Notes under the pieces: model-generated | Databases searched by the model: none | The model's input: the letters and a program-made list of their open reading frames with translations, nothing else | Told to the model about the DNA's origin: nothing | DNA from: Alphaproteobacteria bacterium | GTDB lineage: Bacteria > Pseudomonadota > Alphaproteobacteria > Rhizobiales > Xanthobacteraceae | Assembly: GCA_037200445.1 (NCBI GenBank) | Contig: JBBCGH010000001.1 | Span: forward strand, 3,100,001-3,164,000 | DNA length: 64,000 bases | Reading direction: 5' to 3' | Made by a program: the position numbers and the translations under genes | Shown here: piece after piece, positions 17,524 to 26,700 of the stretch | How the letters are laid out: each line of letters opens with the position of its first letter | Position numbering within the stretch: the stretch's first letter is position 1

Positions 17524-18425
17524 ACGACAGCGAAAAGGCCCGCATCGAGAACGTGGTACGCACCGCGGCCATGATGGCCGCCAAGGGCGTGCCGCTGGAC
17601 GAGGCTTTCCTCGGCAAGCTCGCCACAGAGGCCAGCGATCCCCGTCTCAGCGACGCCCAGCGCATGGCGATGGCCACGGCCGAGACCGAGCAGCACGTTG
17701 GTATTGGACGGCCTGTGAACCTGCTTTCGGCAACGCCGCGCGAGCTGGCGGCCCAGGCTGCGGCGGGGAACATTCAAATCGGGCGGTTTGTAAATGGACA
17801 ACTGGTCGCGGGCGTGGCGGACAGTGATCAGGGCGGGCGATCCGGCTCCTCCGGCAACCGCTTTGGCGAAATCAGCAAGGCCGCGATCGAAGCGCGCGAC
17901 ATCGCGCTCTCGCACGGCATGGCTTGGGCGGCGGACAACCGTGAGCTGCTCAAGATGGGACCGGCGGCAATGCAGGCCCTGGCCGACGTGCATCTGCGGC
18001 AGGATAGCTACCAGCGCTTCAAGGATGCGGGACTGAGCAACAAGACAATCGTGTCGGGCGCACGCTGGGCGAAGCGCAACGACGTTGACTACAACGAATT
18101 CAGCCAGTCATTCAGCCAGAACCAAAATGCCCTTGGTCCAACCGACCGACGCGTTCATAAGCTGGCCGTTGACGGCTTGCTGAACTCCAGCTCCACCAGT
18201 CAGGAAGCGGCGGCGGGAAGCTACAACCGTGTGATGGATCAATTGAAGACGAAGCGGCCTGAAATGAAGGACTCGCTTCAGCGTGAGCAAGACCTCGTGA
18301 ATAAGCAGCACAAGAAAGAACACACGGTGGTGAAGAAGGCGGACGCTTCTAACGTCAAGGCAAACAATAAAGAGGCTGAGCAGACGAAAGCCAAATCGAA
18401 GGCGCTGGCGGCTCTAGATATGTAA
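17514..18425 (+). CDS. Hypothetical protein, third gene of the MORN-repeat operon
   Basis: A 303-residue hydrophilic protein, helical throughout. Early segments are EKARIENVVRTAAMMAAKGV and LRLSDAQRMAMATAE-like helices. The centre carries NRVMDQLKTKRPEMKDSLQ, and the tail is lysine/alanine-rich (KKEHTVVKKADASNVKANNK). No signal peptide or catalytic motif is seen. The ATG at 17514 overlaps the preceding ORF by ten bases. Possibly a structural or effector-like protein; the family is not recognised. Confidence 0.75.
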   Translation: MRMNDSEKARIENVVRTAAMMAAKGVPLDEAFLGKLATEASDPRLSDAQRMAMATAETEQHVGIGRPVNLLSATPRELAAQAAAGNIQIGRFVNGQLVAGVADSDQGGRSGSSGNRFGEISKAAIEARDIALSHGMAWAADNRELLKMGPAAMQALADVHLRQDSYQRFKDAGLSNKTIVSGARWAKRNDVDYNEFSQSFSQNQNALGPTDRRVHKLAVDGLLNSSSTSQEAAAGSYNRVMDQLKTKRPEMKDSLQREQDLVNKQHKKEHTVVKKADASNVKANNKEAEQTKAKSKALAALDM

Positions 18426-18431
18426 GATCGA

Positions 18432-18839
18432 CTAAACCTTGTCGCACCGCTCGATGCGCGCCTTGAAATCAACTTTCATTTGGGGGGACAGCGGGCCTTT
18501 CGTCTTTGCAGCCTCGATCTCTTTCGTAATTTCTTCGAGACAGATCGTGGCAGCCTGTGCAGCTTGCCCTCTCTTCTCGGCGGCCGCACCGCGCGCTTTG
18601 GCGAGGTCCGTCCTGTTCATGGATTCACAGAAGGCCCGCACTGTGCTGTCCTTCTCCCTGCTGCAATCGCGCAGGCTGACCGGACTGGATTGTTTTGAGG
18701 CGAGGCCGAAGGTGCCGTTTTGCGCTGCGGCCGGAAAACTCGCGAGCGCCACCGATGCACCGATCGCCGCTGATGTAAGCGCGGCGGTCGCGCCCCTGCG
18801 CGTCAGCATCTTCCCAAGGCTGAAAGTCTGGTTGGCCAT
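18432..18839 (-). CDS. Exported hypothetical protein
   Basis: A 135-residue protein with a long signal peptide (MLTRRGATAALTSAAIGAS, ending in AAA at about residue 39). The mature helical domain has cysteines at SLRDCSREK, VRAFCESM, ATICLEEI and ERCDKV, likely two disulfides. It converges on the MORN-repeat operon with only six bases between stops. Periplasmic location is inferred; function unknown. Confidence 0.75.
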   Translation of the reverse strand: MANQTFSLGKMLTRRGATAALTSAAIGASVALASFPAAAQNGTFGLASKQSSPVSLRDCSREKDSTVRAFCESMNRTDLAKARGAAAEKRGQAAQAATICLEEITKEIEAAKTKGPLSPQMKVDFKARIERCDKV

Positions 18840-19042
18840 AGCTTGTCTCTGGGTCCCAATACTATCGCAATTCTAAGCACTGTACTTTGGTTACATTGCT
18901 TTCAACGCAACATTATTGCTCATAAGGTTGCGGATGCTAAGATGTTGTGGTAAATGAACGCTGGGAAGCTCCGAAAGTATTTAAACTATACTTTCCGATG
19001 AGCTAGAAGTTTGAAGTGGAAGGCAAAATACCCTGCAACAGT

Positions 19043-19705
19043 ATGAGCAATTCGGTTGCGGCCCCGACCGACGGGAGAGCCGCCATGCCGCCGCGCGCCT
19101 ACGCACAGGAGTTCGGCCTCTACGCGCCCAACGGCGCGCGCAAGTATCTCAATCAGGCGGAACGCCAACGCGTGCTCGCGGCAATCGCCACACTCAAACC
19201 AGATGACGCGCTCTTTTGTCGGACGCTGGCCTGGACTGGCGCGCGCGTGAGCGAGGTGCTGGCGCTCACCGCTTCCTCTTTTCAAGTTGAAGCCTGCCTA
19301 GTCTCCATTCGCACTCTGAAGCGGCGCAGGTTGGTCATACGCGAAGTCCCGATCGCGCCCGATCTCATGAATGAACTTGATCGCCACTTTGAACTGTCGG
19401 CGCGACGGCAGGGTCGGCTGCTCGCGGATCGACGCCTCTGGCCGTGGCACCGCGTGACTGCGTGGCGAAAGATCAAATGTGTGATGCGGCGGGCCGACTT
19501 ATCGGGGCTTAAGGCCTCGCCGCGTGGCCTGCGTCATGCTTTCGGGGTGGCGACATTGCAAGCTGGCGTTCCGCCGAACATCCGGCAGAAGTGGCTCGGG
19601 CACGCGCGCCCTGAAACAACCAACATCTATTCAGCCGTGTGCGGCCCCGAGGAATTTGCCTTTGCACAGCAGTTTTGGCGTGAAACAACGGAGTCTGCAT
19701 ATTGA
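19043..19705 (+). CDS. Site-specific tyrosine recombinase (integrase)
   Basis: A 220-residue catalytic-domain integrase. Active-site residues are visible: Arg68 in TGARVSEVL, Arg164-His165 in RGLRHAFGV, His187 in WLGHA and the nucleophile Tyr196 in NIYS. The first His of the usual H-x-x-R motif is replaced by Arg161. This occurs in a plasmid/island subgroup whose motif is written (K/R)GLRHxF. The short N-terminus lacks a full core-binding domain. It is followed, with overlapping TTG start, by an XRE regulator. Likely moves or resolves a mobile element. Confidence 0.85.
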   Translation: MSNSVAAPTDGRAAMPPRAYAQEFGLYAPNGARKYLNQAERQRVLAAIATLKPDDALFCRTLAWTGARVSEVLALTASSFQVEACLVSIRTLKRRRLVIREVPIAPDLMNELDRHFELSARRQGRLLADRRLWPWHRVTAWRKIKCVMRRADLSGLKASPRGLRHAFGVATLQAGVPPNIRQKWLGHARPETTNIYSAVCGPEEFAFAQQFWRETTESAY

Positions 19706-20007
19706 ACGCAGATAACGAAATGCCGCGACGCAAGAACGAGGCCACGGATGTGCGGATCGGTCAGAACATCCGCTTTCATCGGATGAGCCGGCACGCCACC
19801 CAAGCGGAACTCGCACATGAGATTGGTGTCAGCCAACAGCAGCTTCGGAAATACGAGAACGGAACAGATCGTATCGCGGCCAGTCGACTGTTCGAGGTGA
19901 GCCAGATTCTGCACGTTCCGATCGAGGCATTCTTCCGGGAGATTCCGCCGAGCCTTAGAAAGTTGCCACCGTTACGTTCGATAGAACGTGATGAGTTTCA
20001 TCGCTAG
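19702..20007 (+). CDS. XRE/Cro-CI family transcriptional regulator
   Basis: A 101-residue protein with a single helix-turn-helix of the Cro/CI type: IGQNIRFHRMSRHATQAELA, then HEIGVSQQQLRKYENGTDRI and ASRLFEVSQILHVPIEAFF. The TTG at 19702 overlaps the integrase stop; an ATG at 19720 is an alternative start. Such regulators often control the neighbouring integrase or excision genes, so a joint regulatory unit is inferred. Confidence 0.85.
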   Translation: MNADNEMPRRKNEATDVRIGQNIRFHRMSRHATQAELAHEIGVSQQQLRKYENGTDRIAASRLFEVSQILHVPIEAFFREIPPSLRKLPPLRSIERDEFHR

Positions 20008-20413
20008 CCCAGATTAGGGGCGCGTCCGGCTCGTCGCGTCTCGGCACACGGATGACGATCCCTCGCGCAAGAAAAGGATTCGGCACCCCTCGCCGGGGGC
20101 AGTCGATCCCGCGCCCTCAAGTGTCGCTCCTGCGGCTGCCCTGTTAACCGGTCTCGGGGCTGGCGAATGGTCTCCGCTTCGCTCCCGCCCATACGCCCTT
20201 TTTCCTTTTGAAGAAGAATTGCTAAGGGCTCCGCCCTCGCGCGCGCAAGGCATCCAAACGCTCCGCCGCCGCCTCCCCACGCATCCCCGCAAGGGCGGGG
20301 CCCCTCGTGCGGACCCTCGGCGCTCCGCGTTCGGAGCCTCCTTGCGCTTGCTACCCCGGTCTCGCCGACGGGCAGGGGTGCAGCCGCAGCTGCACCCAAG
20401 CAAGGAGGCGAAG
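20008..20413. other. GC-rich leader upstream of the first DUF2958 gene
   Basis: Non-coding, GC-rich, with a C-rich run. It ends in a perfect hairpin at 20376-20397 (arms GGGTGCAG and CTGCACCC) immediately before the AAGGAGG ribosome-binding site of the gene at 20414. Blocks such as TCCCCACG, GGGGCCCCTCG and CTTGCGC recur in the same order upstream of the second DUF2958 gene (59036-59120). It may be a conserved regulatory leader. Confidence 0.5.
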
Positions 20414-20758
20414 ATGGAGTTACTCACCCCACACCAACGGGAGCAAATGATCGCCAACGGCCGCGCCAACGCAGGCCGCGAACACACCCACGACTTCAAG
20501 CCAGTGGTGAAGCTGTTCTGCCCGTGGGGACCGGCGATCTGGCTTCTCACCGAACTCGATCCTGAAACCAATATTGCCTTCGGTCTTTGCGATCTCGGTC
20601 AAGGCTTTCCAGAACTCGGCAGCGTGAGCTTAAGCGAACTCGAAAGTGTGGAAGGTCCGGTCGGATTGCGCATCGAGCGCGACACCTACTTCACCGCCAC
20701 AAAGACCCTTTCGGCCTACGCGCGTGAGGCGCACGCGCTCCGTCGCATCAATCGGTGA
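20414..20758 (+). CDS. DUF2958 family protein (copy 1)
   Basis: A 114-residue protein with the DUF2958 core: DFKPVVKLFCPWGPAIWLLT, then IAFGLCDLGQGFPELGSVSL and GLRIERDTYF. This is full length. DUF2958 genes are typically carried on plasmids and integrative elements; the biochemical role is unknown. The start at 20414 follows a canonical AAGGAGG. A paralogue with the same core lies at 59204-59563. It converges on the SRAP gene with an 11-base overlap of the 3' ends. Confidence 0.9.
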   Translation: MELLTPHQREQMIANGRANAGREHTHDFKPVVKLFCPWGPAIWLLTELDPETNIAFGLCDLGQGFPELGSVSLSELESVEGPVGLRIERDTYFTATKTLSAYAREAHALRRINR

Positions 20759-21443
20759 CCGGTTCGATCAAGGTTGGGTCATCGCCGGGTGTTCGCGAGC
20801 TGTTGATGCGCTTCGACACCGGCCATTTCTGCAGAATGGTCTCGGATGCCGGGCGCATCAGCGAAGCGGCCTCATCGGGAGTGCCATTCATCCATTGATC
20901 AAACTGCGAGCTTTCCAGCACGACCGGCATCCGGTCGTGGACCTCGGCAACGAACTTGTTTGGCTCGGTGATGACCATCGTGCAGGAGCGAACGTTTGTG
21001 TTCTCGGCCTTGTTGCGCCAGGTATCGCAAAGGGCCGCGATCGTCATCACGCTGCCGTCGCGCCGCGTGAAATAGTACGGCTGTGGCTTCTCCTTCTTGT
21101 CGTCCGGATTTTCGTAGTGCCACTCGTAGTAGCCTGACACCGGCATCAGACAGCGCGAACGCTTGAACGCCTCCCGAAAGAACGGCTTGGTCCGCACGGT
21201 TTCGGCGCGCGCGTTGAACGTGGTAACTCGCAGTTCCTTGAGCGGCTTGGACCACCACCCCGGGATGAGGCCCCACCGCATGCGCTCGAAAGCGCGCTTG
21301 CCATCGCGCAGCAGGATCACGCCGGCGGGGTCGGTCGGGCAGACGTTGTAATTCGGTCCCCAGTTGGTCGGCGTCTCGCCGATCAGGCTGTAGAACGCGT
21401 GGATCTCATCCCAGGTGTAGAGATCGGTGAAGCGGCCACACAT
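20748..21443 (-). CDS. SRAP-domain protein (YedK/HMCES family)
   Basis: A 231-residue SOS response-associated peptidase family protein. In this family the N-terminal Cys (Cys2 here, in MCGRFT) forms a covalent link to abasic sites in single-stranded DNA. Supporting residues are present: FNARAE (Asn77, Glu81), GYYEW (Glu107) and the late histidine in AEVHDRMPV. It would act on damaged replication-fork DNA. Its ATG overlaps the stop of the upstream zinc-ribbon-like gene by one base, so the two are coupled. Confidence 0.93.
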   Translation of the reverse strand: MCGRFTDLYTWDEIHAFYSLIGETPTNWGPNYNVCPTDPAGVILLRDGKRAFERMRWGLIPGWWSKPLKELRVTTFNARAETVRTKPFFREAFKRSRCLMPVSGYYEWHYENPDDKKEKPQPYYFTRRDGSVMTIAALCDTWRNKAENTNVRSCTMVITEPNKFVAEVHDRMPVVLESSQFDQWMNGTPDEAASLMRPASETILQKWPVSKRINSSRTPGDDPTLIEPVTD

Positions 21444-21847
21444 CAGTCACGCTCTTGGGATGGGGCGGGTCCCGTCTGCTTGTCGTGCGTACATAGCATT
21501 TCGATGGCGGCGCGAGGCCCGAACTTCCGGCCCTGACGACAAACGTCACAGACGAGCGAGGATTCGAGTTTCCAGATCGGGGTTTCCGGTGGCCGCCGAA
21601 TTTTCGGCAGGTCGATCCATGCATGCTGCTTGCACCCGTTGCATTCGACGCGCAGCCACGGGAAGCCGCCGTTGACCGCGGCGCGAAGCGAGGGTGACGG
21701 TTGTAGCGGCCCGCCGAGCTGCGCCAAGCGTTCGTTCCAGGCCTCGCATACGAGCTTGTCGGCGAGTTGCTGGGCTTTCCTTGCCGCGTCATCCTTCACG
21801 CGGACTTCGCTGCGGCGGTAATGACGCGATGGTCCGCTGTGACTCAT
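21443..21847 (-). CDS. Zinc-ribbon-like hypothetical protein
   Basis: A 134-residue protein with two Cys pairs (VECNGCKQHAW and LVCDVCRQGRKFGP) separated by about 30 residues, a likely zinc ribbon. The N-terminal half is a basic helix (RVKDDAARKAQQLADKLVCE). The stop shares one base with the start of the SRAP gene, implying an operon and perhaps a shared DNA-related role. I do not recognise a named family. Confidence 0.75.
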   Translation of the reverse strand: MSHSGPSRHYRRSEVRVKDDAARKAQQLADKLVCEAWNERLAQLGGPLQPSPSLRAAVNGGFPWLRVECNGCKQHAWIDLPKIRRPPETPIWKLESSLVCDVCRQGRKFGPRAAIEMLCTHDKQTGPAPSQERD

Positions 21848-21874
21848 GCGAGGTCATCGACGTGAGCTTGGTGC

Positions 21875-22153
21875 CTAGTCCGGGTCTCCCGATTTCATGC
21901 GGCGCCGTCCTGTGGAACGCGTGTAGCCCGGTGAAATCCACCGCCAGGCATAGTCAAGCTCCGTGCTCAGCGCCGTGTTTTGCTCGATCAGGAAATCGTT
22001 TGCGATGACGAGGACACGGATGGTTGCGCGCAGGTCGCCATCGCAGGCTGCAATCGCGGCGTCGACCGCGGATTCGAGATCGCTGAAGCGCTCGTGCTTT
22101 TCGGCTTCCACGCTGGCCCCTGCCTTGACTCTCGGTTCCTGTTTTGTTCTCAT
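21875..22153 (-). CDS. Hypothetical helical protein
   Basis: A 92-residue protein starting MRTKQEPRVKAGASVEAEKH. A central amphipathic helix (FSDLESAVDAAIAACDGDLR, then ATIRVLVIANDFLIEQN) gives it the look of a small cytosolic alpha-helical protein. It is divergent from the gene at 22191 with 37 bases between starts, so the intergenic region must hold two short promoters. Function unknown; the composition is normal for this genome. Confidence 0.7.
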   Translation of the reverse strand: MRTKQEPRVKAGASVEAEKHERFSDLESAVDAAIAACDGDLRATIRVLVIANDFLIEQNTALSTELDYAWRWISPGYTRSTGRRRMKSGDPD

Positions 22154-22190
22154 ATCCCTCCATAGGAGTCCAGCCGCTAAAGGCAGTGCC

Positions 22191-22436
22191 ATGGGCAACA
22201 TCACCTACTACGTCGCACTGGGTTTCCGGCGCGATGAAGAAGGAGAATTGGTCGCGCTGGAGCCGGTCGAGGCCCCAACACCCAACGCAGCTGTGTCGCG
22301 GGCCCGTTCGCTTGCTTCAAAAGAGGTCGGCGCGATTGCGTTCTCTCGAACCGGCGATCCTGACGTCGGCGAATTCCAGGATGCGGTGGTGCTCTGGCAG
22401 GACGGCGAGGTCCCCGACGACGCGGTGCTCAGGTGA
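22191..22436 (+). CDS. Conserved hypothetical protein
   Basis: An 81-residue protein (MGNITYYVALGFRRDEEGEL; EAPTPNAAVSRARSLASKEV; EFQDAVVLWQDGEVPDDAVL). The beta-rich start, central helix and acidic end resemble small uncharacterised island proteins of Bradyrhizobium. The following gene starts by GTG overlapping its stop, showing translational coupling. Confidence 0.72.
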   Translation: MGNITYYVALGFRRDEEGELVALEPVEAPTPNAAVSRARSLASKEVGAIAFSRTGDPDVGEFQDAVVLWQDGEVPDDAVLR

Positions 22437-22669
22437 ACCACCTGATCTCGCTCGTCGAGACTGACCTGTCGAAGGTCGTGCACGAAGTGCCGGCGAGGGA
22501 ATCCCGTTACCGCAAGGCCGGTAGTCCAACGTGCTGCCAGAACCCGCATTGCAGGCGTCCGTTCGAGCGGGCCTGCATGCGCGGCGATGACGATCGCTAT
22601 TATTGCTCCGAGGTTTGCGCGCAGGTGGGATTGAAAATTATTCCCGTCAACGTAGCGACCGTTGGCTAA
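22433..22669 (+). CDS. Small zinc-finger-like hypothetical protein
   Basis: A 78-residue protein beginning with GTG at 22433, overlapping the preceding stop by four bases. Cysteines at PTCCQNPHCRRPFERACMRG and YYCSEVCAQVG form a C-x4-C ... C-x3-C pattern resembling a treble-clef zinc site. Likely nucleic-acid or protein binding; unproven. Confidence 0.65.
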   Translation: MNHLISLVETDLSKVVHEVPARESRYRKAGSPTCCQNPHCRRPFERACMRGDDDRYYCSEVCAQVGLKIIPVNVATVG

Positions 22670-23081
22670 CTCTGCTCAAGCGCGCCCAGCGGACGTCTCT
22701 GAAAACCGCGCCTCGTCGAAAATTTCATATTCGCGCGCGGCATCGCGTTACCACCTGAGGTGTAGCTTGCCCTGTTAGGGTGGCTTCGGACGAGAACACA
22801 ATTCAGTCAAACAGGAATCACAACAGCAAGCTTAGCTGGGGCGGCGTGTCATCGTGCGCTTCACTGAACATGCAGACGCTCGCGATCAATGCCTGAGCGC
22901 ATGAGGATCGTGAAAGTAATTCTTTCATGCGCGGGTATGCTCAAAAACCTCTTTTGGTCTTTTTGTACAACATGAATGTCTGAATTCGTCATTATCGCCG
23001 CTAAGTCCTTGATATTTTATTTTGTTGAAACGTGCTGCGCCGGATCACTATGAATCGATCTAACGATTTTGGGAGATCGAT
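22670..23081. other. Intergenic region with an AT-rich promoter-like end
   Basis: No coding signal. The last about 150 bases are distinctly AT-richer than the surroundings (22965-23035), marking a change of composition at the border of the giant repeat-protein locus and probably containing its promoter. Confidence 0.45.
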
Positions 23082-23738
23082 ATGGGGACAAGAATATTTG
23101 GAAAAGGTGGTGTCGCAGCCTGCGTGGCCTTCGCTCTGGCCGTTCTGCTGGTGGGCTCCATTTCTTTTGTCAACGCGTCCACAGGTGAGCGTATCGAACT
23201 CGCCGGCTCGACCTATGAAATTCCGAAACGATACCTTCGCTACCCCGTCGGTGCGAAAGATAAAGGCCTTTACATTGCCGCATCACTTGCGAACTTGACT
23301 CCCGTCTCGCAAGCAGATCAAGCATCGCTGCCGCCAGGCTGGGGTGACGTGTTGCTGATTCTAGTGCACGACGCTCGCTCAACGACCGACACACAATTCC
23401 GGTGGCATGTCTCCCAAGGCATTTATGGCCCCCTCAAACAGGTTGAGCCCCAATTTGGTCTAGACACCTATCTCGGTGGGCGAGAGGGCATTGCCCCTCG
23501 GCAGCATGACCCTTCAGTTCCTCTCACTCTTACATATAAAACTCTCTATTGGCATGAAGCGCCGCCGCTGTTTCTCACCTGCGACGGCGACAAAGCCGTT
23601 CCTTACCCTGGCTGCAAGCAGACGTTTAGCGAAGATGGGTTGCTGTATGAAATTGACTTCGGAAAGCAAAACCTTCCCAAGTGGGTTGATATTCAGCAGC
23701 GAGCTGTCGAGCTTATGCGAAAATTTCGAGTGAAATAA
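23082..23738 (+). CDS. Exported hypothetical protein upstream of the giant repeat protein
   Basis: A 218-residue protein with an N-terminal signal or anchor (VAACVAFALAVLLVGSISFV). The mature part starts with ERIELAGSTYEIPKRYLRYP and contains one disulfide candidate (TCDGDKAVPYPGCKQTF). It ends with a helix (VDIQQRAVELMRKFRVK). Only 34 bases separate it from the next gene on the same strand, so an operon is likely. It may be a periplasmic partner of the giant protein; the family is not recognised. Confidence 0.78.
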   Translation: MGTRIFGKGGVAACVAFALAVLLVGSISFVNASTGERIELAGSTYEIPKRYLRYPVGAKDKGLYIAASLANLTPVSQADQASLPPGWGDVLLILVHDARSTTDTQFRWHVSQGIYGPLKQVEPQFGLDTYLGGREGIAPRQHDPSVPLTLTYKTLYWHEAPPLFLTCDGDKAVPYPGCKQTFSEDGLLYEIDFGKQNLPKWVDIQQRAVELMRKFRVK

Positions 23739-23772
23739 CATTATTACAATAGCGATATAAAAGGAGCGTATA

Positions 23773-26700
23773 ATGACTGATCCTACACCACTTAGCTTTT
23801 CTCAGGTCTCCCAGTTATCTAGCGTATTGAATAATACATCGTTGACTGAGAGCCAACGCGTCCTCTCCTATTACCAGACTCTCGGATCGTACGGATACGA
23901 TTATGGCGCATTAGCGTCCGGCATCGCGTCCGGCTCTTCGATTGAAGGTCAACTCTCAGATGCTTTCTTGAAGTATTACGCCGAGATTCACAGCGTCCCT
24001 ATCAACGATGAAATTCTCTCTAACATCCGCTTTGATTTAGCCGCCGCGGACCTCGCAGCAAGGGCTTCTGCTGGTGGTGCCGACATTTCCGGACAGGCTA
24101 TCGCGAATTACCACAGCGCTGTTTTGACGACATATGGCTTTAGCGGAGCGGGCTGGATATTCAATACGCCTTATCAATTGCTTGGAGAGACCGGATGGGC
24201 GGCATCCCTGCAACTGGGCGCGAGCGGCGAAGCGCTGGTTGGCGGGACAATGGCAGGACTAGCCGGACTTATTTCATTTCCCGGAACGATTCCTGCGCCC
24301 TCAATGGGAACGTTGTTTCCGTCCGCCCAGCAATGGTTTGTCGATCTTGGCGGTGCGTTGTCTGTTCTGGCCCAGGAAGGGCTGGCGGTGCCGGGCAATG
24401 ACATCGACCTTGGCCACTTCGCAATAGGGCAGGACCTCAACGGCTCTTTTCATTTTTCCTTTGACCCGAGTTTCGACTCTCAAGGTACTGGCCAGTGGTT
24501 CCAGATTTCGCCGAGTGGGACGCTGTCTAAGTCGATCATTACTAATGCCGATAGGACCATTACTAGTGAGTTTGGCTCTGGTCAGTTGATTTCCAACTCG
24601 GTCGACTATGCCGCCGGCGGTTCGGCGGACACCGTCTACAGCAATGATCCTAACTCACTCTGGAGTTTCAACACGACGATTCATGGCGACCACGGCGAGC
24701 TAGTCGGAACGGTGGTCATGAACCGTGATGGTTCCTTCTCTCTCGCTTCGATTGATCCGGTAACCGGCGAGCCGTTGCTCACCACGGATGTGGCTAGCAA
24801 TGGCAAGGCGACCCAAACCGCTGCAGCCGGGATAACATATCCAGCCTTCGTCCAGGCGATCGCTGATACGCTCGCAACGCAGCTCATTTCGAAGTTTCTG
24901 ACGGATAAGGGCGTGCCCGCCACTATCGTGGCTCAGGCCTTCGCCGATGCGACCATCCAATCTGCTCTCAATCCTCCTAATACAGTTGATTTCTCTTCCT
25001 CGTTCGCCTCGTCAATCTTTGCGATCGGCGCTGGCCGAGCAGGTTCCGAGCTAGGCGCGCTGATCGCAGACAAACTCGGACTGCCGTCTGACTTGGGCTC
25101 CCTTGCTGGCGGCGTGACCGGCAATCTCCTCGGACAGGCGCTCGCCAAGGAGGTGCTGACCACGCTAGGGGTGGCGCACACCGCTGAAGATGTCCTGAGC
25201 AGCACCAATTTCGAAAATGCATTTGCCAGCGCTGGCGGCGCCTATTTCGGGTCGCTGCTTGCTGACGCTTTCGTCGCGCCCACAGAGACTGGTCAAATCA
25301 TCGGATCGCTGGCAACGGCTGCCGCGATTGCCGCGCTCCCTGAGGGCTCTGCCGCGATTGCTGCGCTCGTGGGGCTTCAGCCTGAGTTCGCACCGCTTGT
25401 AATATTCGCGGTCGCTTTTGGAAGTGACTTCCTCGGTAACCTCATCGGTTCTCTCTTCGGCAACTCGCATCCGAGTGTTGGACCCAATGCCGGAGCGCTC
25501 GTGGGCTGGAACAACGCGACACACAAGTTCGTGGAACTCAGCTCTGCGGCCGACAACGGGGCCAATACCGACATCGTCGACACAATGGGTGCGGCGGTGG
25601 CGTCGGTCATGAATGACGCTCTTCAAGCTACGGGCGGATCGATTGGCGCTCCGGTCACGCAGATGCGGCTTGGATGGATGCAGCAGACGGCGATGTATTC
25701 CTTTGGGATCGGCACAGCTGACGGGCAGCAGTTTCCCAGTAACTTCAGCGATCCGAACGCCGCAATCCAGAATGCGGCCATCCGCTGGATGTCCACCCTC
25801 ACCATCACGGGCGGTGATCCGTATGTGGTCTACGCCGTCAAGCACTCGGCCGCGACGAGTTTGACAGACTTCTACGCGGACCTCAGTGCGGCGCGTGCCT
25901 ACAGCCTCTACAAGGCTGACCCGGTCGCGTTCGACACGGCGCTCGCCGCGGCCAATGACCCATCACTACTTGCCACCTGGCAGCAAGAGCAGGTTCGCGC
26001 GCATGCGCTTGGTCTCGATGCCCTATCGACGGCGGAACTGCAGGGGCTCACCCTTTATGGCTCGATCACGCCTGACAGTCTGGCGATGGGCCTGCCTATA
26101 CTCGGGCATGCGACGAATTTTCTGGGCGGCAACTCGCAGGACTATTTCGTCGACCATCCCGCCAATGGGCTTGAGGTCTACAAGTTCGACAATCATGCGG
26201 GCATCCTGACCAACGCAATCGTCATCCGGAATCCCGATGGCACCAAGTTCTCGCTGCCAAGCGGAAGCAAGATTATCGGCACGGGGTCGAACCTCACAGG
26301 CAGCGGGGAATCCGACATCCTGGCGGCGGACGGCAGTGGGCATGTCCTCGTATACAAGGTTGACGCACAGGCGCATGTCACCGCCGGTCCCGGCCTGACC
26401 TACACCGATGGCACGGCCTTCGGCTTCAGCCAGCCTTCGGTTCCGGCCTACAACAGCGACGCCTATTGGCAGATGTGGCAGAGCACGCTGCGGCAGCTCG
26501 GCTACACCGGCCTGTTCGACGGTGTAACGCCGCTATCGTGGTTTCAATCGCAGTATGGCGTGGCACTCGACAGCACCAGCGCCGCGGGAATGGAGCAGTT
26601 GCTCAGCCATCTGCATCCACTACCCTTGCCTGCGAACGCTCAGATCGTGGGAACGGCGAACAATCTGCTCGGTCATGGCGGCTTCAACATTCTGTCCGAG

